Below, one piece after another: positions 1 through 6,225 of a stretch of 21,837 bases of DNA (positions within the stretch are counted from its first letter, which is position 1; each line of letters opens with the position of its first letter). The stretch spans positions 1 to 21,837 of the forward strand of contig CAKTXH010000033.1 in NCBI GenBank assembly GCA_934630975.1. The letters are read 5' to 3'. A model generated the notes under the pieces. It ran no database searches and was not told the origin of the DNA. It saw only the letters and a program-made list of their open reading frames with translations. The DNA comes from an uncultured Clostridia bacterium (GTDB lineage Bacteria > Bacillota > Clostridia > Christensenellales > Aristaeellaceae). A program made the translations under genes and the position numbers.

Positions 1-218
1 ATGGCGTTGCTGGTCAGCGTCACACCGCTCTTCACGTCGATCTGTGCCGTCGCGATGTCCTGACCCACCAGCGCGTCGAAGATGCTCTGGTCGGCAATCA
101 GGTCGGCGCCGAAGTTCGCAGTCTCGTTGTGCTCAGGCACGGAGACGGACAGAATCTTGCCGTTGCCATCCACAGCGATTTCGACCTTGAACGGCGCAAT
201 ACCCGTCACGTCATACGT
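1..218 (-). repeat. FMN_bind-like unit 5 of RnfG array (cut by window edge)
   Basis: Residues 630-701 are visible. It has TYDVTGIAPFKV, PEHNETANFG and SGVTLTSNA (predicted acceptor Thr696). The frame is still open at base 1, so more units or a C-terminal tail may follow outside the window. Confidence 0.8.
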
Positions 219-449
219 GCCGATTGCCACGTCGCTGGTCGCCGCCTCGTCGAGCGTCGCCTCGCCGCCAAACTGAGCGGCGGCCTGCTTGAGCGCGTCG
301 TTGATGGCGTTGCTGGTCAGCGTCACACCGCTCTTCACGTCGATCTGTGCCGTCGCGATGTCCTGACCCACCAGCGCGTCAAAGATGCTCTGGTCAGCAA
401 TCAGGTCAGCGCCGAAGTTCGCAGTCTCGTTGTGCTCAGGCACGGAGAC
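1..449 (-). repeat. DNA tandem repeat, period 303 bp
   Basis: Bases 1-146 match bases 304-449 with only three mismatches by eye, a period of 303 bp (101 codons). This is the DNA form of units 4 and 5 of the RnfG array. The near-identity at silent positions points to recent duplication or gene conversion. Confidence 0.9.
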
Positions 450-2105
450 AGAAACGATCTTTCCATTTTCGTCCACGGCAATCGCAACCTTGAACGGCGC
501 AATGCCGGTTACGTCATACTCGACAGCAGCAGCCTGAGAAACAGCCTCTTCGACAACGGGTTCAGCCGTCGCCTCAGCAACAGGTTCAGCCGTCGCCTCA
601 ACGGTCGGTTCGGCAGTCGGCTCAGCTGTCGCTTCGGAAACAACGGCAACGCCATTCGCCGCCGCAGCCTGCTTCAGCGCCGCGTTGATGGCGTCGCTGG
701 TCAGCGTTACGCCGCTCTTGACATCAACCTGCGCCGTAGCCAGATTCTCGCCAACCAGCGCGGAAAGCGCTTCATCGGTCAGCATGTCCGCACCAAGGCC
801 CGGGGTCTCATTGTTGTCCGGGGCGCTAACAGAAGCAATCTTGCCGCCGTCCTCAACCTCAACATACAGCGTGAACTTGTTCATGCCCTTCACGGTATAC
901 GGATCGCCCGCAACCGCCGGGACCGTTTCAGCGTCTCCGCCAAAGTCAGCCGCAGCCTGCTTGAGCGCATCGTTCACCGCGTTGCTGGTCAGCGTCACGC
1001 CGCTCTTCACGTCGATCTGCGCCGTTGCGATATCTTGACCCACCAGCGCGTCAAAGATGCTCTGATCCGCGAGGAGATCCGCGCCAAGACCCGGCGTCTC
1101 GTTGTTCTCCGGCACCGTGACGGAAACGATCTTACCCGCGTCGTCCAGCTCAATCGCAACCTTAAACGCGCCGAAGCCGGTCACGTCATAGGTCTTTGCG
1201 CCGCCTTCGGATTCGCCGGCAGAAGCAGCCTGCTTGAGCGCGTCGTTAATCGCGTTGCTGGTCAGCGTCACGCCGCTCTTCACGTCGATCTGCGCCGTTG
1301 CAATATCCTGACCCACCAGCGCGTCAAAGATGCTCTGATCCGCGAGGAGATCCGCGCCGAAGCCCGCGGTCTCATTGTTTTCCGGCACAACGACGGAAAC
1401 GATCTTGCCGTTGCTGTCCAGCGTAATTTCCACGTTGAACGACGCAAAGCCCGTTACCTCATACGTGCCCGTGGTGGTTTCAACCGCCGCATCCTCGCCG
1501 TCGTCGCCGCCATTGACTGCGGCGGCCTCAGCCAGAATCGCATCCTTATCGCCCGCATGCGGCTCGATGCCGAGCGTGCCCTTCGTGTAAGTCAGCATCT
1601 CCTGCACGGCGTTCACAAACGCGGTGGAAGAAATGGTCGCGCCCGCGATGGTATCCACATCGTCGCGCAGCGTGTCCGGGTCAGCCGCAATCGCGATGAA
1701 CTGCTCCTTGAAAGCGTCGTCGCCCACGCGGCTGCCGAGGCCCTGCGTCTCCTGGAGGGAGCCGACATAAACCTGCGTCACATAGCCCTCTTCGCTCACG
1801 CCGAGGGTGATCGGGATTTCTCCGCCGTAACCCTGCGGATTCGCGGTCAGCGCATAGCCCTTGATGCTGCCGTCAGCGTTTTTGCCGATGAAAATCTCAT
1901 CGAGCGCACTGTCGTCAGAAATACCTTCATACTCAATCTGCTCGTATTCGCAGTCCGGCAGCACCGTGTTCAGCGCAGCCATCTTGGAGGCCAGCTTCTG
2001 CTGCTCGATCGGTTCCTTGGTCACTTCGTTCGTGACGGCCAGCAGCACAGAGGCAACAAGCGCAAAGATGAACAGACGGAGCGCAAGCTTCACAATATCA
2101 CCCAT
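1..2105 (-). CDS. rnfG: RnfG subunit with C-terminal array of FMN_bind-like repeats (3' end outside window)
   Basis: This is the RnfG subunit of the Rnf ion-translocating ferredoxin:NAD+ oxidoreductase, a membrane-anchored extracytoplasmic flavoprotein. ATG at 2105 overlaps the rnfD stop by one base (TAATG) and has GGGGAGG about 10 nt upstream. The visible 701 residues hold a membrane anchor (about 5-25), a normal RnfG FMN_bind domain with an ETQGLG loop (119-124) and flavin-attachment motif GATISS (155-160, predicted acceptor Thr157), then a short linker. Five tandem FMN_bind-like units follow at about 214-293, 305-384, 402-480, 529-608 and 630-701, the last cut by the window. Each has a VTG/VKG start, an ET-x-x-x-G loop and SGVTLTS with predicted acceptors Thr280, 371, 467, 595 and 696. 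Ordinary RnfG proteins are roughly 180-220 residues, so this is a large extension. Flavinylation of the repeats is inferred: they have Val where the usual S/T-G-A-T motif has Ala. Confidence 0.93.
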   Translation of the reverse strand, partial: MGDIVKLALRLFIFALVASVLLAVTNEVTKEPIEQQKLASKMAALNTVLPDCEYEQIEYEGISDDSALDEIFIGKNADGSIKGYALTANPQGYGGEIPITLGVSEEGYVTQVYVGSLQETQGLGSRVGDDAFKEQFIAIAADPDTLRDDVDTIAGATISSTAFVNAVQEMLTYTKGTLGIEPHAGDKDAILAEAAAVNGGDDGEDAAVETTTGTYEVTGFASFNVEITLDSNGKIVSVVVPENNETAGFGADLLADQSIFDALVGQDIATAQIDVKSGVTLTSNAINDALKQAASAGESEGGAKTYDVTGFGAFKVAIELDDAGKIVSVTVPENNETPGLGADLLADQSIFDALVGQDIATAQIDVKSGVTLTSNAVNDALKQAAADFGGDAETVPAVAGDPYTVKGMNKFTLYVEVEDGGKIASVSAPDNNETPGLGADMLTDEALSALVGENLATAQVDVKSGVTLTSDAINAALKQAAAANGVAVVSEATAEPTAEPTVEATAEPVAEATAEPVVEEAVSQAAAVEYDVTGIAPFKVAIAVDENGKIVSVSVPEHNETANFGADLIADQSIFDALVGQDIATAQIDVKSGVTLTSNAINDALKQAAAQFGGEATLDEAATSDVAIGTYDVTGIAPFKVEIAVDGNGKILSVSVPEHNETANFGADLIADQSIFDALVGQDIATAQIDVKSGVTLTSNA
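282..521 (-). repeat. FMN_bind-like unit 4 of RnfG array
   Basis: Residues about 529-608. It has EYDVTGIAPFKV, loop PEHNETANFG and SGVTLTSNAI with predicted acceptor Thr595. The loop has ANFG where units 2 and 3 have PGLG. It is nearly identical to unit 5. Confidence 0.8.
546..635 (-). repeat. ATAEP-rich linker inside RnfG
   Basis: Residues about 491-520 are a low-complexity run of EATAEP / TAEP / TVEATAEP / VAEATAEP units between FMN_bind-like units 3 and 4. Linkers of this kind are typical of exported Gram-positive proteins. It adds about 30 residues, making the acceptor-to-acceptor distance 128 instead of 91-101, and may act as a flexible hinge or cell-wall spacer. Confidence 0.85.
666..902 (-). 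repeat. FMN_bind-like unit 3 of RnfG array (divergent)
   Basis: Residues about 402-480. This is the most divergent unit: YTVKGMNKFTLYVEVED replaces the VTGxxxFKV start, but ETPGLG and SGVTLTS are kept (predicted acceptor Thr467). It precedes the proline/glutamate-rich linker. Confidence 0.78.
954..1193 (-). repeat. FMN_bind-like unit 2 of RnfG array
   Basis: Residues about 305-384. It carries the best-conserved flavin loop of the array, ETPGLG, which is the form common in FMN_bind domains. SGVTLTS follows, with predicted acceptor Thr371, 91 residues after that of unit 1. Confidence 0.8.
979..1358 (-). repeat. DNA tandem repeat, period 273 bp
   Basis: Bases 979-1085 match 1252-1358 with two mismatches by eye, a period of 273 bp (91 codons). 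This pair encodes the 3' halves of RnfG units 1 and 2 and is a second, separate duplication pair from the 303-bp one. Confidence 0.9.
1227..1466 (-). repeat. FMN_bind-like unit 1 of RnfG array
   Basis: Residues about 214-293 of the RnfG extension. The unit shows TYEVTGF, then PENNETAGFG, then SGVTLTSNAIND. The Thr of SGVT (residue 280) lines up with the covalent FMN acceptor of RnfG/NqrC. At DNA level it is nearly identical to unit 2 over its 3' half. Confidence 0.8.
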
Positions 2106-3046
2106 TACTTCTTGACCTCCCCAAAGCTCTTGTTGCCGGTCACGCGCTCAATCAGCGGCGAGCAGACATTCATCAGCAGGATGGCGTAGGAGCACCATTC
2201 CGCCGGGGTCTTCTTGCAGGCGCGGAAGATGAACAGCAGCAAACCGCAGCCGACACCGAACACGATCTTGCCCTTCGCCGTCGCCGGAGAAGAGGAGTAA
2301 TCGGTCGCCATGAAGAACGCGCCGAGAATCAGGCCGCCGGAAAGCAGCTGGGTCAGCGTTGCGTTCACATCGAAGCCGGTTTTCAGCAGGTAGCACACCG
2401 CGAACGTGCCGATGAAAGCCGCCGGAATGTGCCAGGTGATGACCTTCTTATAGAAGAGATAGGCCGCGCCGATGAGCAGCGCCAGCTTGCAGGTCTCGCC
2501 GATGGTGCCCGGAATATTGCCCAGGAACAGCTGACCCAGCGTATACGTGCCGGCCGCCGCACCAATCGGGGTCGCGCTCGCCACAGCGTCAACGCCAGCC
2601 AGATTGCCGAACGCCGGAGTGGCAAACGTATTCATCAGGCTCGCCCAGGAAAGCGCCAGAATCGCGCGAGCGGCAAGCGCCGGGTTGATGAAGTTCTGGC
2701 CGATGCCGCCAAAGATCATCTTGCACAGCAGGATAGCGACGACCGAGCCGATCACCGGCATCCAGTACGGCACGGTGGACGGCAGATTCATCGCCAGCAG
2801 CATGCCGGTCACGACAGCGCTGAAATCGCCGATCGTGTTGCGGGAATGGGTGGCCTTGCAATACAGCCACTCGCTCAGAACCGCAGCCGCGACAGACAAT
2901 GCGAGGATGATCGCCGAGCGATAGCCGAAAAACAGCACGCCGGCGACGGCAGCGGGCAGCAGCGCAATGCAGACATCCCGCATGATGCTCGTGGTCGAGA
3001 CATTATCGCGCAGATGCGGAGAAGACGAAATCACATACTTGGACAT
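2105..3046 (-). CDS. rnfD: RnfD, membrane subunit of Rnf complex
   Basis: RnfD is the NqrB-like integral membrane flavoprotein of the Rnf complex, which couples electron flow from ferredoxin to NAD+ with Na+ or H+ export. The 313-residue protein is rich in hydrophobic helices. It has the family signatures GQNFINPALAAR (116-127) and FFMATDYSSSP (244-254). The expected covalent FMN site is VASATPIG, with predicted acceptor Thr159; it reads S-A-T where S/T-G-A-T is more usual. I chose ATG at 3046 because GGAGG lies 9 nt upstream, whereas the GTG at 3052 is only 3 nt from it. rnfC ends 22 bp upstream, and the stop overlaps the rnfG start by one base, so translation is probably coupled. Confidence 0.95.
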   Translation of the reverse strand: MSKYVISSSPHLRDNVSTTSIMRDVCIALLPAAVAGVLFFGYRSAIILALSVAAAVLSEWLYCKATHSRNTIGDFSAVVTGMLLAMNLPSTVPYWMPVIGSVVAILLCKMIFGGIGQNFINPALAARAILALSWASLMNTFATPAFGNLAGVDAVASATPIGAAAGTYTLGQLFLGNIPGTIGETCKLALLIGAAYLFYKKVITWHIPAAFIGTFAVCYLLKTGFDVNATLTQLLSGGLILGAFFMATDYSSSPATAKGKIVFGVGCGLLLFIFRACKKTPAEWCSYAILLMNVCSPLIERVTGNKSFGEVKK

Positions 3047-3068
3047 TTTCACGTTCCTCCGTACTCAA

Positions 3069-4400
3069 TTAGGACTTTTTAGCTTTCGTTCTGGCAATCG
3101 CCTTGGCCACGCGGCAGCTCTGCGTAAGCTCGCGCTTGGCCGGGCAGGCGTAGGTGCAGCTGCCACATTCCATGCAGTTCATCGCACCGGCGGCAATCGC
3201 GCCGTCATAATCGCCATGACGAACAAGAACGTCAATCTTCGCGGGCGTGAGCTTCATCGGGCAGGCGCGCGCACAGCGACCGCAGCGGATGCAGGCGGAT
3301 TCTTCCGCCGAAACCGCTTCCTCGCCCAGCGCGAGGAAACCGCCGAAATTCTTGGTAATCGGCAGATTCAGCGTCGGAACCGTATTGCCCATCATCGCGC
3401 CGCCGACAATCAGCTTGCGCACACCGTCGGTCAGACCGCCGACCTGATCAATCAGATCCAGCAGCGGCGTGCCGATGCGCACACGGAAATTGGTCGGCTT
3501 GGCCACGCGGCCGGTTACGGTCACAACGCGGTCGATGAGCGGCTGCCCCTTGCGCACAGCCGCAGAAAGCGCCGCGCAGGTGCCCACGTTCATCACGACG
3601 CACTTCGCCGCGGACGGCAGCTTGCCGTTGGGCACGATGCGCCCCGTCAACGAATAGATCAGCGTCTTTTCAAAGCCCTGCGGATAACGCGCGGGCAGAG
3701 AGACAACCTCAATATTCTGCTTGCCAGAAGCCGCTTCGCGCATGGCCGCAATCGCGTCAGGCTTATTATCCTCGATGCCGACCTTGGCGCAGGCGACGCC
3801 GCTGGCCTTCATCGCCAGCGCAATGCCGTCCACAATCTGCTCGGCGTTTTCCACCATGATGCGGTGGTCGCTCGTCAGATAGGGTTCACATTCGCTGCCG
3901 TTGACGATCAGCGTATCGGGCTTTTCTTCCAATTTAGACGTATCGAGCTTCACATTGGTCGGGAATGCCGCGCCGCCCATGCCGACAATGCCGCAGCGCG
4001 CCGCGATAGACGCAATGTCCCCCGCGCTGAGCGCATCGACATTCTCGCACGGCTGAACGGATTCATCCCAGCGATCCTCAAAGTCGTTGTCGATCACGAC
4101 AGCGGGAACGCTCCTGCCGCTCGCCACGGTGCAGGTAGTAATCGCCACAACCTTGCCGGAAACGGACGCATGAACCGGCGCGGAAATGAATCCCTGAGCC
4201 TCTCCGATGATTTGACCCATGTTTACCGTTTGACCCACCTTCACGCAGCACACCGCAGGTGCGCCGCCGTGCTGAGCCATTGCAATCGTCACACGAGCCG
4301 GGGCGGCCGCGTTCACGATCTGCTGGGATTGGGTTGCATTTTTGCCATTGCCAATCTCGCGGGGATGGACGCCTCCGCCAAATGTCTGGGTAGTAGCCAC
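3069..4400 (-). CDS. rnfC: RnfC, NADH-binding Fe-S/FMN subunit of Rnf complex
   Basis: RnfC is the peripheral cytoplasmic subunit that exchanges electrons with NAD(H). The 443-residue protein begins ATTQTFGGGVHP, the usual RnfC opening. It has the GMGGAAFPT nucleotide-binding loop (140-148), NGSECEPY (167-174), and two [4Fe-4S] motifs near the end: CIRCGRCARACP (Cys370/373/376/380) and CMECGSCTYACP (Cys409/412/415/419). The start is GTG at 4400, with AGGGAGG 9 nt upstream. An in-frame ATG at 4478 is rejected because it lies inside the -10 box. It is the first gene of the operon and is followed by rnfD then rnfG, the clostridial C-D-G order. Confidence 0.96.
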   Translation of the reverse strand: MATTQTFGGGVHPREIGNGKNATQSQQIVNAAAPARVTIAMAQHGGAPAVCCVKVGQTVNMGQIIGEAQGFISAPVHASVSGKVVAITTCTVASGRSVPAVVIDNDFEDRWDESVQPCENVDALSAGDIASIAARCGIVGMGGAAFPTNVKLDTSKLEEKPDTLIVNGSECEPYLTSDHRIMVENAEQIVDGIALAMKASGVACAKVGIEDNKPDAIAAMREAASGKQNIEVVSLPARYPQGFEKTLIYSLTGRIVPNGKLPSAAKCVVMNVGTCAALSAAVRKGQPLIDRVVTVTGRVAKPTNFRVRIGTPLLDLIDQVGGLTDGVRKLIVGGAMMGNTVPTLNLPITKNFGGFLALGEEAVSAEESACIRCGRCARACPMKLTPAKIDVLVRHGDYDGAIAAGAMNCMECGSCTYACPAKRELTQSCRVAKAIARTKAKKS

Positions 4401-4430
4401 AGACAAGTTCCTCCCTTCGCTTTTCAAGAT

Positions 4431-4449
4431 GACGTGTCTAAGACGTGTC
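4431..4449 (-). promoter_or_regulatory. Direct repeat GACACGTC in rnf leader
   Basis: GACACGTC occurs twice on the minus strand with a TTA spacer (period 11, about one helical turn), at plus-strand positions 4431-4438 and 4442-4449. It falls roughly 20-40 nt downstream of the inferred rnf transcription start. It could be a protein-binding site or chance; I do not recognise a known regulator motif. Confidence 0.35.
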
Positions 4450-4476
4450 ATGGACTTGAATGAAATGTCACGAGTC

Positions 4477-4505
4477 ATTATAGCATAGAAATGCTAAATT
4501 GAAAA
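4477..4505 (-). promoter_or_regulatory. Promoter of the rnf operon
   Basis: The minus strand has TTTTCA (-35, four of six matches), a 17-nt spacer and a perfect TATAAT (-10, 4477-4482) preceded by TGC, giving an extended -10. Transcription should start near 4470, leaving a leader of about 70 nt before the rnfC GTG. This is the best vegetative promoter I see in the window. Confidence 0.82.
4481..4496 (-). promoter_or_regulatory. Inverted repeat overlapping rnf promoter (possible operator)
   Basis: TAGCAT-TTCT-ATGCTA is a perfect 6-bp inverted repeat in the spacer, and it overlaps the first two bases of the -10 box. A repressor bound here would block RNA polymerase. It is AT-rich and short, so chance is possible. 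It does not match the Rex operator consensus. Confidence 0.4.
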
Positions 4506-4642
4506 CAGAGTTTCCATTTTTCTTCATCGTTAGTTTTTTCTCTAACCTTCGTTTCGCTATGTTTCGTTCGGTTTCCGTCCTCATGCAGCCGTATCATGCG
4601 CGCTTTTTTGCGCTTCGCTCGGTGTTTTTCTTCACAAACAGC

Positions 4643-4677
4643 AAAAAGACCGTCGGTCTGTTTCGGACCGACAGTCT
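4643..4677 (-). terminator. Intrinsic terminator after spoIVA
   Basis: On the minus strand AGACTGTCGGTC and GACCGACGGTCT form a 12-bp stem with one G-U pair and the 7-nt loop CGAAACA, followed by TTTTT. It lies 16 bp after the spoIVA stop and separates spoIVA from the rnf operon. Confidence 0.92.
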
Positions 4678-4692
4678 CAGGCATGTTCCCAA

Positions 4693-6171
4693 TCAAAGCA
4701 GAATACAAACCATTCCGCCGTTTCCTTCGTTGATGATCTTTTCAAGCGTCTGCTGCACTTTAAGCTGCGTATCTTCCGGCATATGCATCAGTTTATTGGA
4801 TAGTCCTTCCCGAACCAGGTCGGAAAGCGGTTTGCCAAACAAATTGCTCTGCCAGAGCTTCTGTGGATCCTGTTCAAAGCCTTCCATCAAATACCGCAGC
4901 ATCTCTTCGGACTGCTGTTCTGTTCCGACCACCGGCGAAACTTCGGTCTGGATATCCACGCGGATCAGATGCAGGCTCGGCGCGCTGGCTCTCAGCCGAA
5001 CGCCGAATTTCCCGCCCTTCCCCATAATTTCCGGCTCTTGCAGGGTCAGCTCGTCAAGCTGCGGCGGCACAAGGCCGTATCCCGTTTCTCGAACGGATTT
5101 GAGCGCCTGCGCCACGTGATCGTATTCTTTCTTGGCTGCAACCAGTTCTCGAAGCAGCGCCAACAGATGTGCATCGCTTCGAATTTCCGTGCCACATTGC
5201 TCCGCCAGTACTTGATTGAACAATCCTTCCTTAAGCACCATCTGCATGCCGAGGCAGCCGCTCCCGTGATCCACATTCCGAATGACCACATCGTCCAGAT
5301 ATGCGTTCTGCTTGAGCGTCTGCGCAAAAGCGTCGGCTTCTCCAATTCGGAGCATGCTCATGGCCGACTGCTGCAAGCTGTCCATCAGGCTCTTCACCAG
5401 CCAATGGGTTTCGTCCAGCGCGCCGAGCCATTCCGGCGTTTGCAGATTCATTTGAACCACAGGGAACTGACCGAGTACCTGTTCCAGTAGGCCGCGAATG
5501 TCCTCTTCTTCCATTTCCTCTACGTTCATGGCGACCACGGGAACCGCATAGTCCTCTTCGAGCGTCTTGCGGAGGCTTTGCGTTTTAGTCGTCGCCGCGT
5601 TCTGCGTATTGAGCACAACGGCGAACGGTTTCCCAAGGCTTTTCAGTTCCGCAACGACACGCGCTTCCGCCGGAACATACGCCGCGCGCGGCAAATCGGT
5701 TACGCTGCCATCCGTCGTCACAACCAGACCGATGGTCGAATGTTCGGCGATAACCTTTTGCGTGCCCAACTCAGCCGCGCGTTCAAAAGGCATTTCCTCG
5801 TCGGCCCACGGCGTTCGCACCATTCGCAGCGCTTCGCCCTCCGTCGTGCCCAATGCGCCTTCCACCATATAGCCCACGCTGTCAACAAAGCGCAGGCGGA
5901 CATGATTGTCGCTGGGCAGCGCGATATCCACCGCTTCCGACGGGATAAACGCCGGTTTGGTCGTCATCACGGTGCGTCCTGACCCGCTTTGAGGCAGGTC
6001 GTCCTGTGCGCGCGCCCGAATGTGCGCGTTTTCAATCGCCGGAATGATCATCTTTTCCATCAATCGGCGAATAAAGGTCGATTTGCCTGTCCGCACCGGG
6101 CCGACAACGCCGACATAAACATCGCCCTGTGTTCGCTGAGCGATATCCTGATAAAGGTCATACGCTTGCAT
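4693..6171 (-). CDS. spoIVA: Stage IV sporulation protein A (coat morphogenetic ATPase)
   Basis: SpoIVA is the ATPase that polymerises on the mother-cell side of the forespore membrane and forms the base of the spore coat. The 492-residue protein equals the usual Bacillus length and follows that family throughout. It has a Walker A motif GPVRTGKST (24-32), RARAQDDLPQS, VDSVGY and EHSTIG in the GTPase-like domain, and a C-terminal domain ending NEGNGGMVCILL. The start is ATG at 6171 with GGGAGGG upstream; an ATG 21 bases earlier gives a 7-residue extension that the family lacks. In Bacillus it is made in the mother cell under sigma-E. It follows htrA by 50 bp and is closed by its own terminator. 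Its presence marks the host as an endospore former. Confidence 0.97.
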   Translation of the reverse strand: MQAYDLYQDIAQRTQGDVYVGVVGPVRTGKSTFIRRLMEKMIIPAIENAHIRARAQDDLPQSGSGRTVMTTKPAFIPSEAVDIALPSDNHVRLRFVDSVGYMVEGALGTTEGEALRMVRTPWADEEMPFERAAELGTQKVIAEHSTIGLVVTTDGSVTDLPRAAYVPAEARVVAELKSLGKPFAVVLNTQNAATTKTQSLRKTLEEDYAVPVVAMNVEEMEEEDIRGLLEQVLGQFPVVQMNLQTPEWLGALDETHWLVKSLMDSLQQSAMSMLRIGEADAFAQTLKQNAYLDDVVIRNVDHGSGCLGMQMVLKEGLFNQVLAEQCGTEIRSDAHLLALLRELVAAKKEYDHVAQALKSVRETGYGLVPPQLDELTLQEPEIMGKGGKFGVRLRASAPSLHLIRVDIQTEVSPVVGTEQQSEEMLRYLMEGFEQDPQKLWQSNLFGKPLSDLVREGLSNKLMHMPEDTQLKVQQTLEKIINEGNGGMVCILL

Positions 6172-6195
6172 AACATCCCTCCCTGCCGTCATGCC

Positions 6196-6225
6196 AGCGT
6201 ATGCGTCCTGTCCGTCCGTTATTAC
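6196..6225 (-). promoter_or_regulatory. Possible sigma-E-type promoter for spoIVA
   Basis: On the minus strand GTAATAAC (6218-6225) and CATACGCT (6196-6203) are separated by 14 nt. They resemble the sigma-E -35 (GTCATATT-like) and -10 (CATACAAT-like) elements at the right spacing. The -35 half covers the htrA stop codon. The inferred start would leave only about 20 nt of leader before spoIVA. The match is partial; the main support is that spoIVA is a sigma-E gene in Bacillus. Confidence 0.45.

Noticed and set aside
1..1466. CRISPR-like or transposon repeats at the left edge
   Set aside because: The repeats have periods of 273-303 bp, stay in frame and encode FMN_bind-like units. No short spacers or terminal inverted repeats are present.
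129..2189. Long plus-strand open frame (686 codons) opposite rnfG and part of rnfD
   Set aside because: Its translation is arginine/histidine-rich and repeats in step with the FMN_bind units, as expected of an antisense shadow of a GC-rich repeated gene. The minus-strand reading gives recognised domains throughout.
2967..4463. Plus-strand open frame opposite rnfC
   Set aside because: It runs through the rnfC gene and its promoter, has shadow composition, and lacks a ribosome-binding site.
4401..4478. ATG at 4478 as the rnfC start
   Set aside because: It lies in the TATAAT box. The GTG at 4400 has a strong ribosome-binding site and gives the normal RnfC N terminus.
4594..4612. Short GCGC-AAAAAA-GCGC hairpin in the spoIVA-rnfC gap
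   Set aside because: The stem is only four base pairs with no T-run, too weak to call functional.
4478..4708. Small minus-strand frame (76 codons) in the spoIVA-rnfC gap
   Set aside because: It crosses the spoIVA terminator and ends in the rnf promoter. It has no ribosome-binding site and no recognisable protein. The gap holds a terminator, promoter and leader, and I see nothing else firm.
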